A DNA stretch of 64,000 nucleotides from Calamus simplicifolius (GCA_900491605.1 UESW01004830.1:1-64000), one strand, 5' to 3'; counted from the stretch's first letter, positions 1-10,720 are shown. The notes: generated by a model not told the origin, from the sequence alone. Program-made: numbers and translations.

Positions 1-3000
1 TGATTACACAGGGAATCAGACCCCCGATCCCAAGGATCAGCATCTGAGATCTGCCATATCTGTCGTGCATGGGAGCAACTGAAAATAGCATGACCAACAG
101 TCTCATCCTCCCTACGACATAAAGGGCAAGTAGGCAGAATAGTCATGCCTCTTGCGGAGAGCAGGGAGCAAGTAGGGAGTGTGTTCCAAGCAAGTTTCCA
201 CATAAAGAGCCGCACCCTGGGATGAATAGGGAGATGCCAGATCCACTTCAAATCAATCGAATGCTGAGGCTGATGGTTGTAAATCTCAACAAGATCTCTA
301 ATAGGAGCACGGGACAGACAGGATCTCCTCCAAACCCTCATATCAGGGGTGGGACCCGGAGTAAGAGGAATGGAAAGAATGCGCCGGCAAAGCTCAGGTC
401 CAAAATAGCTGGAGACCATAGAAGAAGACCAAGCAGAGCGATCCGAACTGAATAATTCAATCACCCTCATACCCTGCGGGATGTCAGAACTCACAAAAGT
501 AGGCCAACGGGACAGAGGAAGGTCAGCAATCCAGATGTCCTGAATAATATCAACAGAAGCCCCATCGCCTAGCGACCAAGAGATGCTGTCCAAAATAGGC
601 GGAGCATGCCGGCAGACCTCTTTCCAGAAAAAGGAGTGCCCAGGGAAGAGCTGGGGAGGAGAGGAAGAGTTCCAGTCTCCATATTTGGCCCGCATAAAGG
701 AGCTCCACAAACAGTGCGGATCAAGCAAGAACCGCGTAGCATGCCTCGCAATCAGAGCCTCCCTCCTAACAATGAGTGACTGGATCCCAAGCCCACCCTC
801 ACTAATCGGCATAGTAACAATATCCCAAGCCAGGAGGTGAATACCATGCCCATCCTGCATCGAAGCCCAAAGGAAATCCCGGAACTGTCTCTCGATCTTC
901 CTCAAACAAGACAAGGGAACAGCAGCATTGGCCAGCAGATAGAGTGGTAGGGAAGATAGCACCGAGCGTAATAGAGAAAGCCTTGCCATCATAGAGAGCC
1001 CAGTGACCTGCCACCCATCCAATCTGTCACGGACCCGGCTAACTAAGTTACTGAAGTCAGAGATGCGAGGCCGCCTCCCTGTAATAGGTATTCCAAGATA
1101 GGATAACTGATCAGCCTGATTAGGAATACCCATAATCTGTGAAATAGCCCCTCTAACAGTAGGCTTCGTCCTCGGGCTGAAACAGATCAAAGATTTAGTG
1201 ATATTGACTTTTTGCCCTGAAGCACTACAGTAAGACTGAATTATAGTAGCAAAAGTGGTGGCATTGCGAGCAGTAGCCTTTCCCAGAAGAATGCAATCAT
1301 CAGCGAACATAAGGTGAGAGAGGGAGGGCCCTTGGGGACCAGCAGTATAAGGGACCAGAGAGTTGCTATCCTGAGCCTGAGATAGCGCCCGGGAGAAAGA
1401 ATCGGCCGAGAGAATGAACAGGAAAGGCGAAAGAGGGCAACCCTGTCTCAACCCAACCTCCGAGTGAAAATAATCAGTCTGACCACCATTGATAAGGAGA
1501 GAGAAGGAAGGCTGGTAAACACAGGCCATCACCCAGTCAATAAAGAGCTCCGTAAATCCAAACCCTGAAAGAGTAAGGCGCAGGAAGTCCCAGCTCAATC
1601 TATCATAAGCTCTCTCCATATCAAGCTTGATAGCCATAAGACCCTGTCGGCTGGGAGCACGCTGAAGGTCATGCATGAATTCCTGAGCAAGCAGAGCATT
1701 GTCAGTGATGCTGCGCCCCCTAAGAAAAGCCCCCTGCTGTGGAGAGATAATGCGAGCCATCACAGAACCCATTCGGGAGACCAGGATGCGCGCACACACT
1801 TTGTATAAGGTAGTGCAGAGACTAATAGGCCGGAAGTGCTGAGGAGAGGATGCATCAGGCCGTTTGGGCACCAGGGTGATAAGAGTCCGCTTCCAATCTG
1901 CAGGAATTGCTTTAGATTGAAAAACAAGCTGGATAGCTTGCACCACCTCCTGTCCTACAATATCCCAGTAGTGGCGAAAGAAGACCGCCGGGAATCCATC
2001 AGGTCCAGGAGCCTTGTCAATACCAAGATCCCATAAAGCTCGCCGAATATCATCCTCAGAAATCGGACGGATGAGAAGAGCATTCTCCACATCAGAAACC
2101 CTAGAGGAAGGGGGGACCGGGAAAATAGGGGACCCCTCACCAGAGTGCTCAGACCATCTAGACTGAAAGAAATTGAGCATCTGATCCCTGATCATATGGA
2201 ACTCCTCCTGAGGGTTGCCCTCCTCATCAATAAGCCGTCTAATGCGGTTCGCAGCACGGCGTTTAAGTGTAGCCTGGTGAAAGAATCTAGTATTGGAGTC
2301 CCCTTCCTGAATCCACTGAATGCGGGATCTCTGCCTCCAAAAAGTCTCCTGTTGTAACAAAAGAGAGTGATGAAGAGACAGGTTGGTTCTAAGGGTGAGA
2401 AGATCAGAATCAGGAAGAAATCCCTCTTGGTCCTCCTTAGTCTGCAGAGAAGAAATAATAGACTCAGTCTGCTCAACCCGTCGAGCAATATCGCCCACCT
2501 CCCTTTTACTCCAACTACATAGTCTACGTCTAGCAAGAACTAGACGTCGAGAAAGTCTGTAGGTGGCACTTCCTCTGATAGGCAACCGCCAAACCTGTGA
2601 GATAACAGTTCTAGCAGAAGAATAGAAAGTCCATAATTTCTCAAATCGGAACACCCTACTCTGCTGGAAAGGCACATCTGTAGAAATCAGAATAGGACAG
2701 TGATCCGAAGCAATTCTAGACAGATGGGTAACATTGGCTGAGGGAAAAAGCTGGAGCCACTGAGAATTGGCCAAGGCTCTATCCAGCCTTTCCCAGACTC
2801 TAGCAGAACCCTGACGATTGTTACACCAGGTATACTGAGGCCCAGAGAATCCCAAATCCAAAAGACCAGCTGAAGCAATAAAGTTTCTGAACTCAGATCT
2901 TTCAACTGTATCAACCGCCTGCCTGCCACCTCTTTTCTCATTGGCCCCGATAATGCAGTTGAAATCCCCCGCAATAAGAGAAGGAATACCCTGGGAAAGC

Positions 3001-3377
3001 AAAGAATGAATCTCAGCCCATAGCACCCGGCGCACTCTGAAGTCAGTGCTCGCATAAGCACCCGAAAGAAGCCAGGGAGCATGATGTCCGTCAGAGACTA
3101 CCAGAGCAACTTGTTGACCACAGTAATGAAATGCATCCACTTTGATATTTTCAGCTCTCCACAAAACCACAATCCCTCCGGAGAGACCAACAGAGTCAAT
3201 AGCATAGAATACCCAAGATCTGGAGACCATGCGTCGGAAACGATCAAGACTGGTCCCCGATAACCGAGTTTCTAGAAGAACACAGATATCAAAACCATGA
3301 AGCTGCAAAAGCCTCCCAAACGCAGAGCGAAACGATGGTTTCTGGGCTCCGCGCACATTCCATACAAGAATCTTCAT
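1..3377 (-). CDS. LINE ORF2: endonuclease-reverse transcriptase, 3' end outside the window
   Basis: I read the minus-strand frame from the ATG at 3377 to the window edge codon by codon and found no stop in about 1,125 codons. It begins MKILVWNVRGAQKP, the usual start of an exonuclease-endonuclease-phosphatase fold. Endonuclease motifs GDFNCI (near 2950) and SDHCPI (near 2700) are present. The reverse transcriptase follows, with its catalytic FADD box near 1295 (about residue 692) preceded by LRQGCPLSPFLF. Near positions 60-250 a Cys-rich zf-RVT-type region appears. An RNase H domain, if present, would be beyond the window. The protein nicks target DNA and copies the LINE RNA there. The ATG overlaps the ORF1 stop as ATGA, which suggests termination-reinitiation. 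Confidence 0.9.
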   Translation of the reverse strand, partial: MKILVWNVRGAQKPSFRSAFGRLLQLHGFDICVLLETRLSGTSLDRFRRMVSRSWVFYAIDSVGLSGGIVVLWRAENIKVDAFHYCGQQVALVVSDGHHAPWLLSGAYASTDFRVRRVLWAEIHSLLSQGIPSLIAGDFNCIIGANEKRGGRQAVDTVERSEFRNFIASAGLLDLGFSGPQYTWCNNRQGSARVWERLDRALANSQWLQLFPSANVTHLSRIASDHCPILISTDVPFQQSRVFRFEKLWTFYSSARTVISQVWRLPIRGSATYRLSRRLVLARRRLCSWSKREVGDIARRVEQTESIISSLQTKEDQEGFLPDSDLLTLRTNLSLHHSLLLQQETFWRQRSRIQWIQEGDSNTRFFHQATLKRRAANRIRRLIDEEGNPQEEFHMIRDQMLNFFQSRWSEHSGEGSPIFPVPPSSRVSDVENALLIRPISEDDIRRALWDLGIDKAPGPDGFPAVFFRHYWDIVGQEVVQAIQLVFQSKAIPADWKRTLITLVPKRPDASSPQHFRPISLCTTLYKVCARILVSRMGSVMARIISPQQGAFLRGRSITDNALLAQEFMHDLQRAPSRQGLMAIKLDMERAYDRLSWDFLRLTLSGFGFTELFIDWVMACVYQPSFSLLINGGQTDYFHSEVGLRQGCPLSPFLFILSADSFSRALSQAQDSNSLVPYTAGPQGPSLSHLMFADDCILLGKATARNATTFATIIQSYCSASGQKVNITKSLICFSPRTKPTVRGAISQIMGIPNQADQLSYLGIPITGRRPRISDFSNLVSRVRDRLDGWQVTGLSMMARLSLLRSVLSSLPLYLLANAAVPLSCLRKIERQFRDFLWASMQDGHGIHLLAWDIVTMPISEGGLGIQSLIVRREALIARHATRFLLDPHCLWSSFMRAKYGDWNSSSPPQLFPGHSFFWKEVCRHAPPILDSISWSLGDGASVDIIQDIWIADLPLSRWPTFVSSDIPQGMRVIELFSSDRSAWSSSMVSSYFGPELCRRILSIPLTPGPTPDMRVWRRSCLSRAPIRDLVEIYNHQPQHSIDLKWIWHLPIHPRVRLFMWKLAWNTLPTCSLLSARGMTILPTCPLCRREDETVGHAIFSCSHARQIWQISDADPWDRGSDSLCN

Positions 3378-5101
3378 TCAGAGGTATGAAAGGGGGGGAT
3401 CCCCACCCTATCTCCCATCATCTCATCAACAAGGCGGTCGTTAGCTGGAGGAGAACCCACAGGTTCCTCGCCCCTGAAATCCTTCAGATGGAACGAATCC
3501 ATGGATACAACTTCGACATCCTGTAGAGCGGGGTCCTTAGCACAAGAAGATTCCATGGCTACAACCTCCTCCCCCCGAAGGATAGCCGTCTTGAGCAAAA
3601 GGACCGCGGAGTCATGATTAGATGCTTCCAACTGGACTGGCAAGGAGAGAGCTGAATCAGACAACAGACTTGGCCTTTCCTTACGACGAGACTTCTTATT
3701 CCCTGGACCAGAGAGGTCAGGAGACCCCCGGGAAGAGTCACCAGTTGCAAGAAAAGTGAAAGAGCCCTGTGATTTAGCTTTCCCTCCAGTAGAAGTTTTC
3801 GCTTTCCCTTTTTTGGTTCTGGAAATCACTCGCTGAGGAGCAAGGTCCACAGGCCGGGTCCTCTTGGAAGGGCCAGAGTAGCCATCATCCCGGGACTTAG
3901 GATGTTCAATTGATGTATCGGGATATAAGCATTCAAAAGGATTGGATACACTGCACTTTTCAGCCCCTTTTGATAAGTTTGTCTGAAACTTAGCTACAGT
4001 AGCAACCGGCACAGGCCCTTCTTTAGACATCTCATTTACTGTAGCCAGGGAATCCTCAGCCTGGCTGCCAGAGACCACGATGCATGGGATTGAAATCGTC
4101 TTCTCCGCAAGAGCCAAATCGCCCTGGGCCTTCGTCACCGTGGCTGGAGAGAGTGAGGAAGAACCCCTGCTCGGCTGCCGGCGAGCTGGATTCTTAGGGA
4201 GCTGCCATCCGTCGGCCAAAGCAGGGGATGACCCGGGAGGAGAAATACGGACACCCGACGGAGGATCCTGGATCGATTTCCGGCGTCTGAGAGCAGCCAT
4301 CCAGGGCCCAAAAGCATGGCCGGAAGACGCCGCAGAAGAATCCGTCACAGCTAGGCACGATCCATTGATATGCACTGAACCACAATCATCACAGATTCCT
4401 TCAAGATTTTCGTATGAAAATTGTTGCCAGAATGGTTCTCTGCTTCCACGGATTCGAGTTCCTGGCCGGAGAGGCGAGCCGAGATCCACTCGGACACAGG
4501 CCCGAGCAAAGCTTCCACGCTTCCTAGCCTTGGTTGCTTCATCGGAATAAAGGAATTCCCCGGCCACTGCAAGGATGGACGAGAGAATTTCATCACTCCA
4601 GAATTCAATTGGAAGCTGTGGCAGCCGTATCCAAAGCAGAGCAGAGTGGATGGAGCTGTCGACTGGGACGAATTCCGGACGCCACTCTGCCGTGATGATA
4701 GATTGTCCATTAACAACCCATGGTCTTCCTAGTGCAAGAGCCTTAGCTCGGATATCAGAGAAGTGGAATATGAAGTGCTTGTTTGCCAAAGCAAGAGATT
4801 CAATGTCACCAGTCAATCCTGCTCGATGGAATTCACGAACGATGAAATCCGGCGGAATCCATCGAGAAATGCAGCGAGCTAGGATGGCATGGCTCCCCCA
4901 CCGTGCTTCTTCAGCATCCAGCGTTTGCAGAGGCACTTGGACAACACTCGGGAACCTCCGTTCCAGCTCCGCCACGACCGACGGGGGAGGCGACGGAGCA
5001 ACCCACTCGAACCCACTGCTCCGGGCCCGATGCCACGCCGTGCCAGACTGCCCAGCCCCGACGGAATCACCAGGACGCGGAAGAACTTTAGACCCCATCA
5101 C
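3374..5101 (-). CDS. LINE ORF1 protein: DUF4283-like domain plus CCHC zinc knuckle
   Basis: An uninterrupted 575-residue frame. Residues about 75-225 match the DUF4283 pattern of plant L1 ORF1 proteins (WIPPDFIVREF, then LWIRLPQLPIEFW). A CX2CX3HX4C knuckle follows, with C237, C240, H244 and C249. The remainder is a low-complexity basic and Ser-rich tail with Lys/Arg clusters near residues 430-490, as expected for an RNA-binding chaperone. Two adjacent Met codons start the frame; the second is equally possible. In this family ORF1 coats the element RNA and helps target-primed reverse transcription. Its TGA stop overlaps the ORF2 ATG by one base either side. Confidence 0.9.
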   Translation of the reverse strand: MMGSKVLPRPGDSVGAGQSGTAWHRARSSGFEWVAPSPPPSVVAELERRFPSVVQVPLQTLDAEEARWGSHAILARCISRWIPPDFIVREFHRAGLTGDIESLALANKHFIFHFSDIRAKALALGRPWVVNGQSIITAEWRPEFVPVDSSIHSALLWIRLPQLPIEFWSDEILSSILAVAGEFLYSDEATKARKRGSFARACVRVDLGSPLRPGTRIRGSREPFWQQFSYENLEGICDDCGSVHINGSCLAVTDSSAASSGHAFGPWMAALRRRKSIQDPPSGVRISPPGSSPALADGWQLPKNPARRQPSRGSSSLSPATVTKAQGDLALAEKTISIPCIVVSGSQAEDSLATVNEMSKEGPVPVATVAKFQTNLSKGAEKCSVSNPFECLYPDTSIEHPKSRDDGYSGPSKRTRPVDLAPQRVISRTKKGKAKTSTGGKAKSQGSFTFLATGDSSRGSPDLSGPGNKKSRRKERPSLLSDSALSLPVQLEASNHDSAVLLLKTAILRGEEVVAMESSCAKDPALQDVEVVSMDSFHLKDFRGEEPVGSPPANDRLVDEMMGDRVGIPPFHTSE

Positions 5102-5274
5102 CCAGAGAAACAGAGCCGAGAAGATGGATCACAGAGCGGGAGATCAGAGAAGAAGAAGTTGAGCCCGAATCTTAAAGCAGACTCGGCAAAGCGCACTTCT
5201 AACACCGAAAACACGGGACTTTCTCTCTCCTCTCTCTATTCACCGGATCCCATCAGAACTCCGCAGTTAAACGC
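5102..5274 (-). promoter_or_regulatory. LINE 5' untranslated leader
   Basis: This is the sequence between the ORF1 start and the point where the duplicated host segment begins. It contains a CT/GA-rich tract (5221-5240) and no open frame linked to ORF1. L1 leaders usually hold an internal promoter, but no element can be pointed to here. The exact 5' end is uncertain by about 5 bases. Confidence 0.5.
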
Positions 5275-7719
5275 TCTAGCCTTTCACCCTTTACTAAATT
5301 TAACAGCAGCAAATTTAAAAAATGAAAGAAATTAGAAGGACGGGAGAAAGCTTCTCTTGTTAACCAAAATGTCTGGGAGACATTTATCGGCTCTCCGACC
5401 AGCCTTCTCCCACATAAAACCAACATCCTTTTTCACCACCATCTCGTCCTCTCCACTGTTGATCACCCAAACGATCGCCCCCCTCCTCCACTTCCTCAAA
5501 TTCCCCCGAGGAGGGACAACAGCAGCCGGGCAGAGAGGGAGACTCCTCTTGGAGTGAGAAAGCGAGGGAGGGAAGAAGAAAAAAAAAAAAAAAAAAAGGA
5601 AGGGAATCGGAGGTTTGTGAGAGAAATCATCGTCTCGTTAAATGCATCACAAGAAATTAGAGGCTCAGATCGGCAAGGAAATTAATTAAGCTTCGGTATG
5701 TTTCATGGTAAATAAATTTTCCTTTGATGTGGTTTATATAGCGTTTCAGTGTTACAAATACAAACACAGCAAACATCATGAGTCTCTAGGTTTATTGCTT
5801 TCCAATCTATGGTATGTTTCAGAATCTATATTACCTATTTTTGTTCATTTTAATCTCATGCCTGCAGAGTTGTTCCTTAATGCATACCATTCATCGAATA
5901 GTGCAATGGTTCTGTTGTTTGAGGCCACAAAGTAGAAGCCAGTGTTGATGAAATTATTGGAATCGTCCGATGGCTGACCATTATAAATATCACAGCTTAT
6001 TTGCATGTCTTCTCCATCATAATTTAACTTGGCAAATGGGTTTCTCAGCCACATCACGTCCATATCCTGATAGCAGAAGGGAAGAAAGGTAAGAAAAACT
6101 TTTTCAATCCTTCTCTCCTTTTGGCAAAGTCGATTTTTCACTACTACAAAAATTAAGAATGACTTGCAACGTATTTGTTGATCGAGATTTGATCCAATTC
6201 ACACTCAGCTATTACAAATAGGACATAAAGATATTGGTTGATCAAGACTTTGATATATATGAATCGTGACTAAAATTCAAATAATCTTTGTTCTTTTTTT
6301 TTTCACACAACAATATATTTCGTTGAAATAAATTATATGACAACCAAAACAAGTGAATCTCAGCATCTATGGACAAATCCATATTGCTTTCAGGTTGAAC
6401 TTTTTTTACTTGTCATTTCCTACTAGTCAGTTCAGAGATCATGAAAATTTCATCAGCTATGGCAGTCCCATCATAGTGAAGGCATAGGAGACAGCCAGCC
6501 AGCTGCTCACTATTTAGTCTGAAAACCATTCCTGAATTGGATTCATGGATCAAGGTGATCCCAGAGGAATCAAACTGATTTCCACAAAAGATTTCATGAG
6601 GTTCTTATCCTGCCAAAATGCGCCAAGGAAGTGCTAGATATTGTATCTTACATGAGTTTTCTTCGCTACAAAAGAATTTGTTGAGTATATTAATACAGAA
6701 TACAGGAGTGAAGTCATGCAACTTGAATTTTACAGCATAAATAATCATACAGGCATCTGAATGTTATATATATGCTTCAAAATTAGCTGTCTGAATCAGA
6801 AAAGCATTTGAATTGGAGACTTACAGTGAAGATGAAGCTGTACCATGGCGGAGAATGTTCCCAAGTAAGAGAGTTCTTTGCCACATCATGTTGATGAAAT
6901 TCTCAGACATGTAAAACACTTCTCTGGAGAAGTTGGCACCCTTCGTGTCAAGCTGGTAGCAGTGGAGGTCTCGGGCCTTGCACAAATTGAAGGCAGTTTG
7001 ATCAACTGCGACGAAAAGGAAGTGTCTGATCAAGAACTTTGTGTCCTCTCCTTCCCACAAGCTCTGAAGGAAGAGGTCTAGCATGCCATTCTCCTCCACG
7101 TATGCCTTATTTAAGACTGCAATAATCAGGGTCTTGTTTGCCATGGAAGCTCTCTCCAAAGCTGCTTCAAGTTCATCCTTGGGCGCAACTTGTTGCTGCT
7201 CACATACGTACAGGGAAGTTCACAAGCAATGTATAAACCATTTAGATTTGTTATTAGAGAGTTTATGCTGCATCATAATGTGTTGTGGAGGAAATGATCA
7301 ACAATGATCCTCTGCAGTAACTTCTAATATTTTTGCTATCAATGCTCCCCCAGGGTCACCAGCCCAAGCGGTTACATGATGTTTTTTTTTTTTTTATCAT
7401 TATGTGGAAGCCAATGAACAAGATTAAAAGAAAATCCTACCTCTATCATTATATATACATATGTATATATTTTCCAGTCAAAACGAAAATTTCTAGCATT
7501 GTAATTAGCAGGCATGAAACCTCCATGATGGTCAAATATATATATCTCTGAACCAATTACCATCATGGCCGGATAAAGCAAAGTTATTCCCCCACCCTGT
7601 TTGATGCTTAAAACTTGCACTTGAGAGGCTGTTTGGGGATTAAATAAATAGTTTTGCTTGCAAACTAAAAGTAAAGTTCAGCATGGATAAAGCAACCAGT
7701 GCAGCAAGATATGTGGTTG
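5275..7719. repeat. Segmental duplication copy A (pair with 61296-64000)
   Basis: Nearly identical, same orientation, to 61296-64000; the pairing is cut only by the window end. Both start at TCTAGCCTTTCACCC and carry the same GT77 exons 2 and 3 and part of intron 1. Copy A lacks about 268 bp present in copy B (about 61873-62140) and differs by scattered single-base and short indels. The copies are about 56 kb apart. The LINE 5' end abuts the left edge of this copy. Confidence 0.95.
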
Positions 7720-8915
7720 AGAATGTTCTTGCAGCTGGGGAGTCCACCATGGAGAGCCTCTGCTGTTGTACAAGAAACCTCACCTAGCTGGCAAGACCCA
7801 ATTTTTAACAAGTTTAATTACTTCCTTTGATGTTCCTTTCCTTCCAAGAAAATAGGAACAATAAAAGTTCAAACAAATAAATATTAAAATGCGAAAGCTC
7901 ATGTATCAGTTCCCATTTCCCTTTCTTTCAGATCATCCACATGCATTCCAAGTGCCTACTGCAGCATGCTTGTTGAAACAAACGGAGCATTCATGGGCCA
8001 GGATTAGTTGGCTAATTTGACCATGACAAACTCAGAGGAGAATAGATTGGAGGATTGGTAGAAGCAACACTTATCATACATTAATATATATGTCAAGAGT
8101 AGAATACTTTTTAAAAAATAAGTAATAATTATTAAAATGGTCTCATCCTTATGTTAGTGAAATTTAGCAAATCCTTATGTTAGTGAAATTTAACTTATTT
8201 TAGCCTTTTTTTCATGTAAGATGCACTGCACTTTTCGTGATAGCAACTTTTTAGCCAATTAGTTTGTAAACTTTGACTCTTCTATCTTTGGTTGTTGGAT
8301 TGATAATTTTTTTATCGACTTATTAATTTCTTTCAGGATTTATACATTCTTCATGAAAAAATTAACTTTTTGCAAAATAGCTAATCATGAAATTTTTTAA
8401 AATACTTTTTATGTAAACATATACTACAACAAATAGATTTGCTATACACTTAAATTTTAAATATATTTTATGGAAAAATACTACAATAAATAGATATTAC
8501 TCTACCTAAACCTTTCAATTAAAATCAAACATAAAAAATATTGCACGTATTTATATGTTCCAATTTAATATAGCAATTATTTTGAGTGTTGTGCAATAAA
8601 TTAGGTGTCACCATAATAGAAAGAGAATTTTTTTTTTTTTTTTTGATCAATGAAACAAATGAAAAAGAAAAGAAAAGGACTCCAATACATGACTTGTTAA
8701 CAATGGATAGGCCTTACTTGAAAGCATTTCAAAAATAAAGCGTATAATGTTTGAAGCCTATCATAAAATATCTAAATAAGGATAGATCCTCTCTCTCTCT
8801 CTATCAATAAATCCCAAATAAAAGTCTTGATTAGTATTAAATATTTTTGGTAGCAAGTGGTTGGATCCTTCCACATAATCTAGTCGATGTTGTTGTTTAT
8901 AAGTGTTTAATATAT

Positions 8916-8950
<35 letters not shown>

Positions 8951-9244
8951 TCTGGGATTAATGCACAGTAGCCATTAATCAAATGCCTTCTGGTGGTGTT
9001 CTCCTCTTATTCTCATTCTCATTTATCTTAAACAGAAAGAAACATTAATAATACACAACGCAACCTGGTGCTCGACATGATCTATAGATGCATTCATTCG
9101 CTAGCTTCTTGTACTTATATTCTTTTAAAACAACAAGCTTAATTTAGATGTGAATGTTTAAAATTAAGAAAACAAAACGACTACTCATTCAACAAATTAA
9201 AACTGATCGACGTACGATAAAATGGAACTTAATTAATTACGTAC
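7199..9244 (-). other. GT77 copy A intron 1
   Basis: An intron of about 2 kb, AT-rich and without coding signal. It holds T-runs, a short TC microsatellite at 8790-8804 and a longer (TC)n at 8919-8947. Its part nearest exon 2 (to 7719) is duplicated in copy B. The rest has no counterpart in the window. Confidence 0.6.
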
Positions 9245-9394
9245 CGCATTTGATGAGCGCCGTTGCGTCAAGAAAGCCATCGACTCCGATGATGGCCACG
9301 AGCATGAGTAGATGATCGCCATCAAAACCAGGAGAGATGCGATGCCAAGGGTGGCGACGCGGCCGGAGACGCCATTGTCGGTAAGAAAGCTCAT
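9245..9394 (-). other. GT77 copy A exon 1: N-terminal signal anchor
   Basis: A 50-codon first exon from the ATG at 9394 to a donor reading GCG|GTACGT. The protein starts MSFLTDNGVSGR, followed by a hydrophobic run of about 18 residues (VATLGIASLLVLMAIIYS), then a polar stem. That is a short cytosolic tail plus uncleaved signal anchor, as expected for a Golgi type II transferase. It joins exon 2 (EQQQVAPKDELE) in phase 0. The matching exon of copy B would lie past the right window edge. Confidence 0.75.
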
Positions 9395-10560
9395 GGTTAA
9401 TTTGGAAACGGGAACGCTACGTACGTACGTACGCCACCACCCAGAGTTCTATACACACGCCTACGTTGACGATCTCTAGTTTGGTGTGGAAAAAAAGAAC
9501 AAAAAAGCCTGCGTGATGGACGCCATGATGAGAGGTTGAAGGAAACACGCCTTCTGGGCGCCATGCATTCATGTCGGTGGGAAAGCTCATGGTTTGCGTG
9601 TTGGACGCTGCTTCTTCTACTTCTTCACTTATTATGATCAGAGGTTAATAAAGGAGACTACTTTTCATTCATCATGAGAGGTTAAAAAAAACACGCCTTG
9701 AGTTCTTATAAGCCATACCGCCTAAATTATGTAGCCCAAAAATTTAAATAATAATTAAATTTAAATTATAAGCATATTTATAATATTTTTTCTATTATTT
9801 AACAAAGAATTATTTTTAAAGTGTTACAAATTTCTTCGACCATTTGAACATATATATTATATTGAATGCTATGAAGTATATATATCTGAGATTATATATA
9901 TAGTATTGACGTAATAGTATGGATTTGTTATTGTTTCCCAACTATATATGGTACGGTTGACCTAAATCTAATTGGATTCTGGAATTAAGATCCGAAAGTC
10001 AGGCTAGATTAATTTCTGGAAAAAAAAACTACATTAGGTGAGAATGTCGCTTTAGTAGGAAACAAGCTCCTTTGATTAATCTTCGATCCTGATCATAAGC
10101 AAGTGGAACACGGAACAACAAGTTCGTACGAGGTCTAACCAACCATGGACCAAGCATCGAGTTTCTAATTTTATGGCTAGATTTCTACCGGTGCAAGTAC
10201 TTTATTCTTCTTTAATTTACTAATGACTAAATGAGTGCACTGATGATGAATGCATGCATTTGGGATACTTTGCCATTCTTTTTATTTTATTTTTTTTTTG
10301 CTATATAAAAAATTAATATTCTAACAGTTCAAACATATATATACTAGATGGCAAATATATATATTGCACCATGCAAAAAAAAAAATAGATGGTAATATAT
10401 TTCACCATGATATGACAATTATTTTATCATGAAATAACTCGATTTATGTTTGATTACTACAAATATATCAATCTTGTAACCTTAATTAGCTTCGTGTTGG
10501 ATAGAAGAACAACTTGAAAAAGATGACTTGATTGAACAACTCACATGGCTCACATTTTTT
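9395..10560. other. Upstream region of GT77 copy A and AT-rich spacer
   Basis: Contains a (ACGT)n-like stretch (CGTACGTACGTACG, 9418-9432). A second copy of the gene's start context is at 9572-9594, with an ATG at 9590 opening MSFPTD instead of MSFLTD. The phrase GAGAGGTT..ACACGCC recurs near 9525 and 9675, so the promoter-proximal DNA is tandemly duplicated. From about 9720 it is AT-rich with TATATA runs and no recognisable gene. No TATA box can be assigned with confidence. Confidence 0.5.
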
Positions 10561-10719
10561 TCTTTAACATATGTATGTACCAAAGATAAAATTTTTTTAT
10601 TTTTTTTAAGCATACACATGCATGCGAGCTCATTTGCTATATCGCTTTCAGTGCAGCATAACTTTTTCATAAATCAAAATAAAGCCATGTGTTGGTCGAG
10701 ACCTTTTTTTTACGAAAGA
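10561..10719. repeat. Repeat family R, copy 1
   Basis: About 160 bp, recurring at 11446-11606 and 19103-19245. The conserved core is AAGCATACACATGCATGCGA, then a stretch ending ATAAATCAAAATAAAGCCAT, both near T-runs. A more diverged relative sits at about 11725-11830. No TIRs or target duplications are seen; origin unknown. Short open frames across it are not supported as genes. Confidence 0.75.
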
Positions 10720-10720
10720 A

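Larger units (their letters stand above)
1..5274 (-). mobile_element. L1-type LINE, cut by the left window edge
   Basis: A non-LTR retrotransposon on the minus strand. Its 5' end is near 5274, and its 3' end (end of ORF2, 3' UTR, poly-A) lies outside the window. It carries ORF1 with a DUF4283-like domain and a CCHC knuckle, then ORF2 with an APE-type endonuclease, a reverse transcriptase and a zf-RVT-type region, which is the usual order of plant L1 elements. Both frames are open, so the copy looks young or under constraint. The 5' boundary is set by where similarity to the duplicated segment at 61296 begins. No target-site duplication can be checked because the other end is missing. Confidence 0.9.
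5845..9394 (-). pseudogene. GT77-type nucleotide-sugar transferase, copy A (damaged)
   Basis: Three-exon gene. Exon 1 is 9245-9394, exon 2 about 6825-7198, exon 3 5845-6066; all junctions are GT-AG and in phase 0. It resembles the plant nucleotid_trans family (PF03407, At4g15970-like), predicted Golgi type II glycosyltransferases. Exon 2 carries the TLIIAVLNKAYVEENGMLDLF block. Exon 3 opens with DMDVMWLRNPF, whose D-x-D is the predicted metal/nucleotide-sugar site. Two lesions: one C missing near 6844 shifts the frame at the end of exon 2, and a deletion of about 268 bp removes the C-terminal third, so the frame ends after SAGM. Exon 3 also has one extra Asn codon near 5950. Copy B has neither lesion but has a different one. 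Single-base lesions could be assembly errors; the large deletion could not. Confidence 0.85.

Noticed and set aside
2687..3082. 131-residue minus-strand open frame
   Set aside because: It overlaps the LINE endonuclease in another frame; the frame starting at 3377 carries the GDFNCI and SDHCPI motifs.
6140..6180. CACTACTACAAAAATTAAG resembling a CACTA terminus (also near 62420)
   Set aside because: No partner end, subterminal array or target duplication was found; present in both intron copies and could be chance or a tiny relic.
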